This document shows, piece after piece, positions 37,593 through 47,518 of a DNA stretch of 64,000 nucleotides. The stretch is from Scortum barcoo. Taxonomy: Eukaryota; Chordata; Actinopteri; Centrarchiformes; Terapontidae. The stretch spans positions 7,919,380 through 7,983,379 of the forward strand of contig CM041538.1 in assembly GCA_023238725.1 (NCBI GenBank). Reading direction: 5' to 3'. The translations under genes and the position numbers were made by a program. The notes beneath the pieces were generated by a model. The model saw nothing but the letters and a program-made list of their open reading frames with translations, was not told the origin of the DNA and made no database searches. Within the stretch, counting starts at the first letter, position 1. Every line of letters starts with the position of its first letter.

Positions 37593-39825
37593 TGTTTATA
37601 CTGTTTGGTAGTTTACAGACAGACAGAAAGTTGTCATTTCTCTTTCATAGCGCAAGTCTTTCAAACAGCATGGCAACTCATCTTAACACCTTCACAATAA
37701 TTCTCAGAAGCAAATTCAGTGAGGTTGCAGTATGACATTCAGCATAGCAAAAACAGTGAGGGATACTGAGAGACAATAAAATCAAAAACACCTTTTGGAA
37801 TATAATCATTACTTACTTGGCAGATACCATCCTCACAAACCAAGATTATTCTGTCAATTTTACTGAAAAAGAAAACAGTGATCCCACTGCCAGAAAAATA
37901 AAGGCTTTTTGGCGACAAGGTTCATTTAACCCGGCTCATGTATGAACCATTACAGGCTGTTTGGCAAGAAACGGCACTATTGGATTGGATTCAAGCCGAA
38001 TTTGCCTGCCAAATTAACGCCTCTACATCCTGAAAACATCCTGAATACAACTAGGAAAAAAAGGCAAAAATCTGCTCTAACGATGACACAGCACAATGGT
38101 TCATTCTCAGACCTTCCTAGTTCTGTGGAAGACATTTTGAAATATTCTGTTTGTCATATTATACCTTGTTTACCATTCAGTCGTGTCTCTCTTCTCTCTC
38201 TGACTTGATACAGGCGCTGACCCAACCCCCCCGCCAACATTTCATTTAAACACTAGTTTTGACAGCTCCAGCTCCAACTGTGGCTTGGCTGTTCTCACTG
38301 TGTGGACATACTCATCCCGGCAGCCTGACGCACTTTTTCACTGCCTTGCCATCCAAGTCCAGTGTGAAGAAGAATTAGATCACATGGTAGAAGATGACAG
38401 TGAGCCGATTCATAACTAATCAAAGGGTGAAGACCCATGAAATCATGTGAACTGTGTCAGCACATGCACAGTGAAAACTACTTTTTCTGGGGAGGGGTTA
38501 AGTTGCAGATTACTTGATCATAGTAATCTGATTACACTGAAATACAGCACAGATATGAGATGGGAGATGGCAGTATACTTTGTGGTTTAGGCACTTGGCA
38601 TTTTTATTGTGAAACCATGATCATGAACATGTATTACTAAAAACAGAATTATTGCACCAATTATTAATATTATACTAAACAAGTTATTTCTAATGTTGAA
38701 ACAAAGTTAAGAATTTTGCATAGCGTATAAGAATAATAGCATTGTTTAAATCAAAGCTCACTGAAAGATAAAGCTTTTAATTTCATTAAATTGAAAGCAA
38801 TCCAAAATTTAAGAAGCACAAAGTGATCACAGTGAATTTAACTAAGTTCTACAAGATTTGCATTAAGATTGAAATGACTCTGTAATCAGCAATGAATCAT
38901 CTGTAATGGAGCACATTTGACAGCAAGCTTCCCAACACTGCCCTGCCGCTGCTGCCATATTGTCTGATGATGCAACGATGTCCAGATCCCATCCATCGCC
39001 TCCCTCCCTGCAGCAGGCACCTGGCCAGCTATCGATCGGACCTCACTCATGGTTTTTGGGTCACAAGCTGTGACAGGAAAGCGGATGACTCTTCCGTCCT
39101 GTATCCAGCACTGTGCCCCCCACACCCCCACACGCACAATTTTACACACACACACACACTGCAATGCTCTGCGGAAAAGACAGAAGATTTGCTGACCACC
39201 GTCGTCTCTGTTGCCTTCTTTCGACAGCACTATCTGTCTCAGAAGAAGAAGAGTGAGCAGGGCAGGCGGAAAAGAAAGAAAAAGAGAGGATGGGAGAATG
39301 GGATGATGAAGGAAGAAGACAACACAAGGAGAAGAGGCAGAGATAGAGATTAAAAGCCAGAGGAAGGGAAAACAATCCCGGTTAGGACAGGCACAGACAA
39401 AGAGAGTTAGAGGGGGAGAGAGAGAGATAAAGAGACAGAGGAGGAATGTAATCATCTGAGAGGTCTGAAGGTCTCAGTCAGACTCACTCACTTTCCTGCG
39501 GCAAAGATGAATGCAAAAGTTAGCTCCAGCTGTGTGGCAAGGGATGAAAGATGAACACAATTTCAGCATTGACCTCAAGGGGTAAAAAAATCTGAAACGG
39601 TTGAATGTGAGTGCAGGAACACGATGACAGCATGATACTGCAATGTGACTGCCCTGCTGCTGAGCCTCACCTCAGGCACATGATGCCAGACTGTACACAT
39701 GTCCTCCCATGTTGTCTTTGTTTTGTGGAGGCCCTGAGGTGATTTTTTACTAACTGGCGAATTCAGCAAAATCAGTCGCATTCATGGATTCTCCACTTGT
39801 AGGTATTTACTACCACTGTGAGTTC
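37593..39825. other. Non-coding stretch, no gene recognised
   Basis: The largest ORF is 189 codons on the minus strand (38886-39455). It is dominated by low-complexity Leu/Ser/Phe sequence opposite a purine-rich tract and shows no domain. I do not regard it as a gene. Confidence 0.5.
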
Positions 39826-40600
39826 ACCCTCCACCAAGTTTTCTTTTAAAGATATCCTTGGTCCTCCAAAAAGTAGAAACACTAGAGTCTCGGAGATAGT
39901 TGAATTATACTATGTTTTTATGTTATGGCCTTCAGTTTTAATATTTGAACATTGTTTCTAAAAAATATCATGTCTTACCACTCGCCCATGACACCCATGA
40001 GCCGATGAGGAGCTAGTCGTCATGGAGTTTTAATGAAAACCTGTAGAAAACTCAGAACACGTTTGTTGTGAACAAGCATTAACAGATTTCTGGCAGTGCA
40101 ACAAACTAAACACATCACCAATATATTATCATCTTATAAAACTGGTGTCAGCAAACAGCCACCTACCTAAACATCCAGCAGACACCAAGCAAAGTTATTC
40201 ATTGCGAGCTGTGTTTCTGACTACCTGATGAATGCAAGTCCAATATCCACTCTCCTCTTAGCTCTGTTCGGGACTTCAGTAACTCTTGGGGGTAAATATC
40301 TGTCTCTCATGCTGCCAAATTCTCTGTTGCCTTCACCAGCCGTTCACTTTGTCTGTCTCCGACCTAGTGGTGGGAAAGTAGCTGAAACGGCTGCCTGCTG
40401 CGTCTGAAAATGACACTAATGAGAGCTGCCAAAGTGAACTAAAACAGAAAAGTTGCAGGCCATCAAAGCAAAAACGAACTTAAATATACTAAAAAGCTTC
40501 ATGGGGCCGAGGAGAACTGTAGAAACACGTTGTAATGACATGTAGTCACTTGTCAATTGGTGTTGCCTTAATGTTTTATTAAGTGACTGAAAAACCTAAT
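39826..40600. mobile_element. Probable long dispersed repeat
   Basis: Words such as AAAGATATCCTTGGTCCTCC, GAGCCGATGAGGAGCTAGTC, CGGCTGCCTGCTGCGTCTGA, AAGCTTCATGGGGCCGAGGA and ATGACATGTAGTCACTTGTC occur in an order that I recall from a non-autonomous repeat frequent in percomorph fish genomes. No coding sequence and no clear terminal repeats were found, so the class is unknown and the edges approximate. Confidence 0.45.
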
Positions 40601-40793
40601 CTTTGGCCTATTCTTGCTGTTGGCAGTGCACATAAGATTTTAAGTTTTGCAATTGGATGTTTCTTGCTCAGTCATAGTTGACTTCTCTCATAACATTTTT
40701 ATGTACGCAGACTTGTACAGGTTTTATCAAAGAACTGGAGATTTTTCAACACAGTTACTCAACATATGTCCTGCTGCTTATGCTACACTTATA

Positions 40794-41006
40794 CAGTGGG
40801 TACGGAAAGTATTCAGACCCCTTTAAATTTTTCACTCTTTGTTTCATTGCAGCCATTTGCTAAAATCGAAAAAGTTCATTTTATTTCTTATTAATGTACA
40901 CTCAGAAAAAAACACAGAAAAAAACAGAAATGTAGAAATTTTTGCAAATTTATTAAAAAAGAAAAACTGAAATATCACATGGTCATAAGTATTCAGACCC
41001 TTTGCT
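40794..41006 (+). repeat. Left terminal inverted repeat of Tc1-like element
   Basis: About 213 bases. The outer AAGTATTCAGACCCC and inner AAGTATTCAGACCCTTTGCT words repeat a related sequence at the two ends of the arm, as in Tc1 elements with paired transposase-binding direct repeats. Differences from the right arm cluster in the middle A-rich part. Confidence 0.9.
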
Positions 41007-41667
41007 GTGACACTCATATTTAACTCACATGCTGTCCATTTCTTCTGATCCTCCTTGAGATGGTTCTACTCCTTCATTGGATTGTCCAGCTGTGTTTAAT
41101 TAAACTGATTGGACTTGATTTAGGAAAGGCACACATCCTGTCTATATAAGACCTTACAGCTCACAGTGCATGCATGTCAGAGCAAATGAGAATCATGAGG
41201 TTGAAGGAACTGCCCAAGGAGCTTAGAGACACAATTGTGGCAAGGCACAGATCTGGCCAAGGTGGCAAGGTACAAAAGAATTTCAGCAGCACTCACGGTT
41301 CCTAAGAGCACAGTGGCCTTCATAATCCTTAAATGGAAGAAGTTTGGGACGACCAGAACTCTTCCTAGACCTGGCCGTCCAGCCAAACTGAGCAATCGTG
41401 GGAGAAGAGCCTTGGTGAGAGGGGTAAAGAAGAACCCAAAGATCACTGTGGCTGAGCTCCAGAGATGCAGTAGGGAGATGGGAGAAAGTTCCACAAAGTC
41501 AACTATCACTGCAGCCCTCCACCAGTCGGGGCTTTATGGCAGAGTGGCCCGACGGAAGCCTCTCCTCAGTGCAAGACATATGAAAGCCTGCATAGAGTTT
41601 GCCAAAAAACACATGAAGGACTCCCAGACTATGAGAAATAAGATTCTCTGGTCTGATGAGACCAAGA

Positions 41668-42043
41668 TTGAACTTTTTGGTGTTAATTCTAAGCGGTATG
41701 TGTGGAGAAAACCAGGCACTGCTCATCACCTGCCAATACAATCCCAACAGTGAAACATGGTGGTGGCAGCATCATGCTATGGGGGTGTTTTTCAGCTGCA
41801 GGGACAGGACGACTGGTGGTTGCAATTGAAGGAAAGATGAATGCAGCCAAGTATAGAGATATCCTGGAAGAAAACCTCTTCCAGAGTGCTCAGGACCTCA
41901 GACTGGGCCGAAGGTTCACCTTCCAACAAGACAATGACCCTAAGCACACAGCTAAAATAACAAAGGAGTGGCTTCGGAACAACTCTGTGACCACTCTTGA
42001 CTGGTCCAGCCAGAGCCCTGACCTAAACCCAATTGAGCATCTC
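41668..42043 (+). repeat. Internal tandem duplication, copy 1
   Basis: The unit starts TTGAACTTTTTGGTG and runs to AATTGAGCATCTC, where copy 2 starts at once. It covers the coding region between the first and last catalytic residues of the transposase. Confidence 0.95.
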
Positions 42044-42420
42044 TTGAACTTTTTGGTGTTAATTCTAAGCGGTATGTGTGGAGAAAACCAGGCACTGCTC
42101 ATCACCTGCCCAATACAATCCCAACAGTGAAACATGGTGGTGGCAGCATCATGCTATGGGGTGTTTTTCAGCTGCAGGGACAGGACGGCTGGTTGCAATT
42201 GATGGAAAGATGAATGCAGCAGCCAAGTATAGAGATATCCTGGAAGAAAACCTCTTCCAGAGTGCTCAGGACCTCAGACTGGGCCGAAGGTTCACCTTCC
42301 AACAAGACAATGACCCTAAGCACACAGCTAAAATAACAAAGGAGTGGCTTCGGAACAACTCTGTGACCACTCTTGACTGGTCCAGCCAGAGCCCTGACCT
42401 AAACCCAATTGAGCATCTCT
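42044..42420 (+). repeat. Internal tandem duplication, copy 2
   Basis: Nearly identical to copy 1. Small differences are one C added in a C run, one G lost in a G run, a 3-base GCA gain, a 3-base loss in GGTGGTT, and two or so substitutions. After GAGCATCTC it continues into the normal downstream sequence TGGAGAGACC. Confidence 0.95.
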
Positions 42421-42605
42421 GGAGAGACCTGAAAATGGCTGTCCACCAACGTTCACCATCCAACCTGACGGAACTGGAAAGGATCTGCAAGGAAGAATGG
42501 CAGAGGATCCTCCAAATCCAGGTGTGAAAAACTTGTTGCATCATTCCCATGAAGACTCATGGCTGTACTACCTCAGCTCAAAAGGGGTGCTTCTACTCAA
42601 TACTG

Positions 42606-42826
42606 AGCAAAGGGTCTGAATACTTATGACCATGTGATATTTCAGTTTTTCTTTTTTAATAAATCTGCAAAAATGTCTACATTTCTGTTTTTTTCTGTCA
42701 AGATGGGGTGCTGAGTGTACATTAATGAAGAAATAACGGAATGAACTTTTTCGATTTTAGCAAATAGCTGCAATGAAACAAAGAGTGAAAAATTTAAAGG
42801 GGTCTGAATACTTTCCGTACCCACTG
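42606..42826 (-). repeat. Right terminal inverted repeat of Tc1-like element
   Basis: About 221 bases, the reverse complement of the left arm with small insertions (a CACCCCATCTTG-like segment present here and replaced by an A-rich stretch on the left). Confidence 0.9.
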
Positions 42827-42841
42827 ATCAGGATCAGTGAT

Positions 42842-43310
42842 AAATTAAAGGAAAAAACCAACATAAAGTGTCTTAGTAAGGTGTTGGACTACCACGTGCT
42901 CTACTGGAGGGATGAGCACCATTCTTCCAAAAGAGGCTCCCTCATTTGGTGTTTTGATGATGATGATGGAGAGTGCTGACTACCATATTGATCCAAAGTG
43001 CCCCACAGGTATTCAACTGGGTTGAGACCCTTGCATATGATTCACATCATTTTCATCCTCAACAAACCATTTAGCTGCCCCTCTTACCCTGTGGATGGGG
43101 GTATTGTCATCCTGGAAGAGACCCCACATCAGGAGGAAAATGTTTCATCACAGGATAAAGGTGATCACTCAGAACAACTTAGGATTGATTTGCAGACATC
43201 CTTTTCTCTAAAGGGAGCAAGTCGACTCAAACCATGCCAGCAAAATGCCCTGAGCAACAAAACAGAGCCACCAGATCTCCTCACTTTAGGGGTCAAGGAT
43301 TCAGGTTTTT
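42842..43310 (-). mobile_element. Relic of a second Tc1-like family (minus strand)
   Basis: Reading the minus strand gives decayed transposase words: FQDDNTPIHR (second catalytic Asp region), WFVEDENDVNHM, and a degenerated PSQSPDLNPIEHLW-type block with its Glu region damaged, then KTPNEGA and EEWCSIPPVE-type sequence. The outer edge near 42845 reads TTAAAGGAAAAAACC, the kind of end seen on this family. It is a different Tc1 branch from the element at 40794-42826, as shown by the PIHR signature versus PKHT. Only the 3' part of the gene and one end remain. It begins only about 15 bases from the right end of the first element. Confidence 0.7.
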
Positions 43311-45958
43311 CCTTTCATTTGTCATCTGCCTGCAGCTAAGCTAAAATTGTCTATGCTTAAAATAACCTGTTACCTTTTGGAGTCCATGTAAGGTTCATTT
43401 TCTCCTCTATTCTAAAACTGCCAACTGCTACTTACTTGCACTAATAAAACTGTGTAATCATTTATATTCAGGAGGCCAGTAATTTTATGCATCTGGACTT
43501 TATATCCCATAGTATATATCTGGGATTTTTTTTCTGCACGTCACTGCTGGCAGCTGTCTCATGAGTCTGGACAGAAAACTTGACTTGTCTTCTGCTCTAA
43601 TTCATGCCCATCCCTGAACTCAACCTTACTGCAGGGCTGTAGGTACAACACACTGTGTAATCCTCTGGGCTTGATGAATGAAACATGACATAACATACAT
43701 GTATGGTGCTGTGAAAAAATGAAACATATTGTCCAGCACTTTATGGTGCACAAAATAAGGTAACAGGACGTAACACCAGCTGTGGACAAATTACTTTTTC
43801 TGGTTCATATCACAGACTATGGTTACTAAAAATATATCAACATAATATGTAACTGCATTCACAAAGTAGATTCCACATGTATAGAAGATAGTAATAAGAC
43901 TCTGCTTAACTCATGATATGAACCTTAAGTCAGGTGGTATAAAGACTGCAGCAGTAACTCAGGGCTTTCCTTTTGTGGTGTATTTTTCCCTTGAGGGGAA
44001 ACTTTGCAACAACAGACACAGATAGCAGTTAATGTAAAAGTGACGCAAAGCCTTATTTTGACCATTTTCTGCACCTGTGCCATCCTTTTAATGTTTCATT
44101 CACACTCATTTTATTGAATAATGTATAAGAGGCAAGAATGGTGTTTTTCCCCCCTATTTATACAGTAGTTTTATTCATTATTCATGTGTTGATTCAAGTG
44201 TTAAAGTCATTTCATGCACATGAGCCATGCTGAACTGCAGCAAATCAAAACTGAACTCTGCCTGCATAGTACAGCAGTACAGACCTGCCTTTTCCTTTTC
44301 ATTGCACATACTTTTCATTCTATTCAAACTCAAGTCTTTGCAGTCTGAAAATGTTTGGTCACTTTGTTGTATTCAGGTATGTCTGCATATATAACTCTAC
44401 ATGCCCCCAAATCATTAAATGACGGTCATTGGCTCCCTCAATGATAATCATTATTCAGACTCATTGAAAATATGCCAGTGTGACAGAGTGTTGCGAGACA
44501 AAGGTGGATAAAACATTATAGAGCCAGTGGTGCTGAGTATATCTCGTTTCCCACAGCAACGGATAGGCTACGAATGATGCTGGAGCATTAGAGCAGCAGT
44601 GCTAGTGTTGTTGTTTACACATATGATTGGATTATGGATGGCAATTTGTAATGTTACTGACATTTGAATGAAATTTATGTAACATATTGCATAATGAGTC
44701 TAAAAAGAGACAGCAAGAAAATGCAGGTGAAGCAGCAGGACAGCCAAAGAGAAATAATGAAAGTGAAACTTTATTTGGCGCCATCTGATTGCACACGGAG
44801 GACTGTGGATTTGCATGCATGGTCAAGTCATGTTAATGGTTGCTCAGCCTTTTCATATCTGAAGTTTCATTCAGCGATCTTCCCAATGACAGCAGCAGAT
44901 ACTTTGTGGCTGGGAGAGCTTTATAAGTAATAGCATATTGTCCTGGAAAGCAAATTACCACATATGTCATCCATAAACAGTGTGTTTCTACAACTTTTAC
45001 TGCCATAAAATGAGCTTAAGACTATGATTTCATGAATCACAGTTAGACTGTACAGACATTACTAAAATGCTATGAAGCAATGTTGCTATAGTAACAGGTG
45101 CATGTTGCATCACCATACCTGTTCTTCAAGTATGTCTTAATCCAACAAAGGAACAAGAAGCTCCGTTAGCTTGCAGCTGATGTGGAAGGCAAGAGATGAA
45201 GAACAGCATAAATAAGTCCAGAAAAGCATCAGGATATGGCTGATATAAATTCAGCAGACACATTATTGTGAAAATAATTTAGCTAAGTCATCCTGATGGA
45301 GGCTTTTTTTTCCTCAATAAACTTTATTGAAAGTTGTGAACATACAGACATTCAACTGTTCATGATCATTTTGGTATAATTAAAGATACCAGTGTGCAAA
45401 AAAAGTAGAGTAGAGTCACCATAGCTTCATCAGAGACTACAGAAAATAATTCCTAAAAATAAATCCAGGTTTGGCTAATTAGCCTAGACACAAACCTTTG
45501 AACAACCAATCAAAACACACAGTCAACTACGGACGATTTTGTAGGAAATTATTTATCCTCTTCTTATTGTTATTAAATCATCTGGTTGAATTCACTGTCA
45601 CGCACGTGTATTATATAAATTTACTTACTAATTAATTAATTAATTAATTTTCTTTTCCGGGGAGCTCGAGCGCCCCCTTGCCGTTTCCGTCTGGTAAAGT
45701 ATTAATTAATTAGGCTAGCTGTTTCCAGCTGTTTCCAGCTGTTTCCAGTCTTTGAGCTAAGCTAGCTACTTTTTGGCTGTATTTTCAGATTTAGCTGCCT
45801 CTGACCAAAACTACGTCGACCTTGTCTGTGGTAAATCTCCATTTTAATTTGATTTATTTATTTACTTATTTTTACTATTAATTTAACAAAGCTTCATTCT
45901 TTTCCCTTTTCTTCCACTGACTTGCTTGATATAAAATATTAATTAAAAAAAAAAAAAA
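43311..45958. other. Non-coding stretch upstream of the lrp8 promoter
   Basis: No gene was found. It contains an AATT-repeat patch (45629-45650), a triple decamer (45717-45746) and A-rich runs just before the promoter (45944-45961). Distal promoter elements of the downstream gene are possible. Confidence 0.5.
45717..45746. repeat. Triple tandem decamer AGCTGTTTCC
   Basis: Three perfect copies of a 10-base unit, flanked by GGCTAGCT on the left and AAGCTAGCTA on the right, which are themselves palindromic. Confidence 0.9.
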
Positions 45959-45981
45959 AAAGTTTCCGGAGCGGCCTGCGC

Positions 45982-45995
45982 TGCGTGACTCAGCA
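45982..45995. promoter_or_regulatory. MARE/antioxidant-response-like site
   Basis: TGCGTGACTCAGCA contains TGACTCAGCA, whose complement TGCTGAGTCA is the core bound by AP-1, NF-E2/Nrf2 and small Maf proteins. It lies about 320 bases upstream of the lrp8 start codon at the start of the CpG-rich block. Binding is inferred, not shown. Confidence 0.45.
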
Positions 45996-46268
45996 GTCTC
46001 TGCCGATGTGACTTCCTTCGTTAAGCTCCGTCCTCGTGTAGTTTGTCTACTTTACTACACTGACCGCAGGCTCCGTCACGCTGCCATCCCGCCCACCAGC
46101 GTCACCGATTCAAATCGCGGCCGAGGCAGAGGCAGGGAGAGCGCGCCGATCACACACTCACTCAGACAGTCACTCACACTCGCTCAGGAGCAGAGAGGAG
46201 CACAGCGAGCGAGCGAGAGGTCGGGGATCCTTCACTGGGTGTTATTTTTTTTTTTTGTATCCACTTGC

Positions 46269-46310
46269 ATGAACACAGACCCCCCATCCTCCTCCACCAG
46301 CGGGATCTAA
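46269..46310 (+). CDS. Upstream ORF in the lrp8 5' leader
   Basis: A 13-codon ORF (MNTDPPSSSTSGI) whose TAA stop lies two bases before the main ATG. Its own start context is weak (T at -3), whereas the main ATG has A at -3, so leaky scanning is expected. It lies in a different frame from the main ORF. Whether the mature mRNA includes it depends on the start site, but it is immediately upstream of the coding exon with no splice site between. Confidence 0.5.
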   Translation: MNTDPPSSSTSGI

Positions 46311-46312
46311 AG

Positions 46313-46379
46313 ATGTGGACGGAAGTCGGGAAGCTTGTGCTGTTACATTTGTTACTCATGGAGCTCCACTGCGCTAAAG
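46313..46379 (+). CDS. LRP8 (ApoER2)-like receptor, coding exon 1: signal peptide
   Basis: Start of a type I membrane receptor of the LDL-receptor family that in vertebrates binds reelin and apolipoprotein E and signals through Dab1 at the neuronal surface. The exon encodes 22 full codons and the first base of codon 23. It is a classic signal peptide: a short MWTEVGK n-region, a hydrophobic LVLLHLLLMEL core, and a small-residue end near HCAKG as likely cleavage region. The ATG at 46313 is chosen because A is at -3, the preceding in-frame codons have no upstream ATG before a TAA-rich leader, and the frame joins exon 2 correctly. The donor AAG|GTAAGA is a strong splice site, giving a phase-1 intron as usual for this family. 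The gene continues in exon 2. Confidence 0.8.
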
Positions 46380-47392
46380 GTAAGACACTTGGCTCAGCGC
46401 GGGGCTGCGTTCGCATCGCATCGCGGACACGGCAGCTCTCCCGTCTCCTCTCCTCTCTTCTCTTCTCTTCTCTTCTCTTCTCTTCTCTTCTCTTCTCCTC
46501 TCTGAGGGACGGCTCGCCTCCCCCATATGTGCTTCTGACCGTCAGCCTCCCACCCGGATCGCCACTTTTTCTTTCTTTTTTTTTTTTTTTACGATCGCCG
46601 GTGACAACCACGCGTGACAATACGCGGAAGAAAAAAAAAACGATCCGTGCGAGACAACACGTGTCCAAATGCAGTACGCTGATGCGATGGAGAGAGGCTG
46701 GAGAGAGGCTAGAGAGAGGCTGCGTGCGGTGATGTGAGCACAAAGTACAGGTTGCCTTTTTGCTTGTTTTTTCTTGTTGAGGCTGCGGCCAAAAACAAAC
46801 CAAACAGCTCAGATAGCTTTGCCTGAGCAGATCCCCGTGCCAGCACGACACCGGAGGCAGGCAGTCACGGTGGCAGCAAAGTCTGATGATACATGATACA
46901 CACAAACAGGCATGTGAAGCAGCAGAAGTGTGAACAACGCCGCTGAAATGTTGGAGTGCAAAAAAAAAAAAAGATTACAACAATTATTTTTTGGGGGGAC
47001 GTCTGCTTAGTGTGTTGCAAGGTTTGGAGCAGTTATAGCTGTTTACCACTATACAGCCCCCAGTAAGCAGGGCAGCATTAATTACTCATTAAAAGCATGA
47101 ATGTAATCTATCTGAGGCTGTTTTTGAAAAGTGGACATTGCTGCAGTATTTCAGTTGAGGTCCAAAGCGGGAGAGACACAGCCATGTAAACAGCTGGTAG
47201 TCGAGCCCTCTTTTGCCAGGGGCTGGTGTTTATAAAGAACTCGCAACGCCTCTCCTGGAAATGTCTCCACCATGTATCTTAAAGTTACTATACTACACTT
47301 GTTAAGTCTCATATTAACATTTTCACATTCTGATCACTCAATGAACCATAGCAGAGACTTGAGAAACTTTTTTTTGTTTGTTTGTTTTATAG
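46380..47392 (+). other. lrp8 intron 1
   Basis: A 1013-base intron from GTAAGA to a T-rich acceptor (TTTGTTTTATAG). It starts in CpG-rich sequence, contains a pentanucleotide repeat right after exon 1 and several homopolymer T/A runs. It is short for a first intron in this gene family. A 243-codon minus-strand ORF over it is repeat-derived and not a gene. Confidence 0.75.
46450..46500. repeat. (TCTTC)n pentanucleotide repeat
   Basis: About eight pure TCTTC units flanked by TCTCC variants, 70 bases after the exon 1 donor site. It is an all-pyrimidine tract on the sense strand. Confidence 0.95.
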
Positions 47393-47518
47393 GAACTCAT
47401 ACAGAGTCGGAGTGTGAAGCTGGGCAGTTTCAGTGCAAGAACGGACGGTGCATCCCGACCCTGTGGAGATGTGATGATGATGATGATTGCTCAGACAGCA
47501 GCGACGAGGAGAACTGTC
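47393..47518 (+). CDS. LRP8 (ApoER2)-like receptor, coding exon 2: first LDL-receptor class A repeat
   Basis: 126 bases, phase 1 at both ends, encoding exactly one LDLa module (residues about 23-64 of the precursor). All six cysteines are present (residues 30, 37, 42, 49, 55, 64), with the pattern FQCKNGRCI, WRCDDDDDC, SDSSDEENC. The Trp-Arg-Cys-Asp and Asp-x-x-x-Asp-Glu residues that hold calcium are intact. The run of acidic residues after WRCD replaces the Gly common in LDLR and VLDLR and resembles the first repeat of LRP8, which is the main reason for the gene name. VLDLR is the chief alternative. The acceptor TTTTATAG|GA and donor TGTC|GTAAGT are both good. The next LDLa exon is not in the window. 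Confidence 0.8.

Larger units (their letters stand above)
41195..42605 (+). pseudogene. Tc1-like transposase gene, frameshifted and internally duplicated
   Basis: The intact protein, about 340 residues, would cut and paste the element using paired helix-turn-helix DNA binding and a DD34E catalytic core. The likely ATG is at 41195. A frameshift near 41260 moves the frame into VARYKRISAALTVPKSTVAF (first helix-turn-helix), followed by the GRPAKLS linker and KNPKITVAEL. The catalytic blocks are LWSDETKIELFG (first Asp), QQDNDPKHTAKIT (second Asp) and SPDLNPIEHL (Glu). The segment from ELFG to IEHL is present twice. Because 376 is not a multiple of three, the copies lie in different frames. A one-base insertion near 42510 breaks the C-terminus (expected stop at 42603). 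It cannot encode a functional enzyme. Confidence 0.9.
40794..42826 (+). mobile_element. Tc1-like (Tc1/mariner) DNA transposon, inactive
   Basis: It is a complete element with long terminal inverted repeats, starting CAGTGGGTACGGAAAGTATT and ending in the reverse complement. A TA dinucleotide precedes it at 40792-40793; the right flank reads AT rather than TA, so one target base pair has changed. The element is 2033 bases, longer than the usual 1.6 kb, because 376 bases of the transposase gene are duplicated in tandem. Near-identity of the terminal repeats points to a fairly young insertion, but frameshifts in the transposase make it non-autonomous. It could still be mobilised in trans if both ends bind transposase. 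Confidence 0.95.
45960..46312 (+). promoter_or_regulatory. lrp8 promoter / 5' UTR, CpG-rich
   Basis: The sequence changes from AT-rich to GC- and CpG-rich here (GCGGCCTGCGCTGCG, CGCGGCCGAGG, GAGCGCGCCG, AGCGAGCGAGCG). No TATA box is seen, which fits a CpG-island promoter with dispersed start sites. The actual transcription start cannot be fixed; the purine-rich AGCAGAGAGGAGCACAGCGA near 46185 is probably already in the 5' UTR. The CpG-rich character carries on into intron 1 to about 46650. Confidence 0.65.

Noticed and set aside
38886..39455. 189-codon minus-strand ORF, the second longest in the window
   Set aside because: The first half is Leu/Ser/Phe low-complexity sequence opposite a purine-rich tract. 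No motif, no splice context and no start-site signals were seen.
43311..43345. Continuation of the second Tc1 relic into its helix-turn-helix part
   Set aside because: Sequence past about 43310 no longer resembles the family; the 5' half of the gene is missing.
46008..46310. 100-codon plus-strand ORF ending at the uORF stop
   Set aside because: It begins at GTG, not ATG. Only its last 13 codons, from the ATG at 46269, make a plausible uORF.
46265..46732. 155-codon plus-strand ORF containing the signal peptide
   Set aside because: It starts at a TTG and reads through the exon 1 donor into the pentanucleotide repeat. The real coding part is 46313-46379, joined to 47393.
46174..46905. 243-codon minus-strand ORF antisense to lrp8 exon 1
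   Set aside because: Its centre is a Lys/Arg/Glu repeat produced by the TCTTC array, and it overlaps the CpG-rich promoter, where long ORFs arise by chance.
47393..47518. Assignment of the LDLa exon to vldlr
   Set aside because: The acidic run after WRCD fits LRP8 better than the Gly-containing VLDLR/LDLR repeats. It remains the main alternative, because one repeat is limited evidence.
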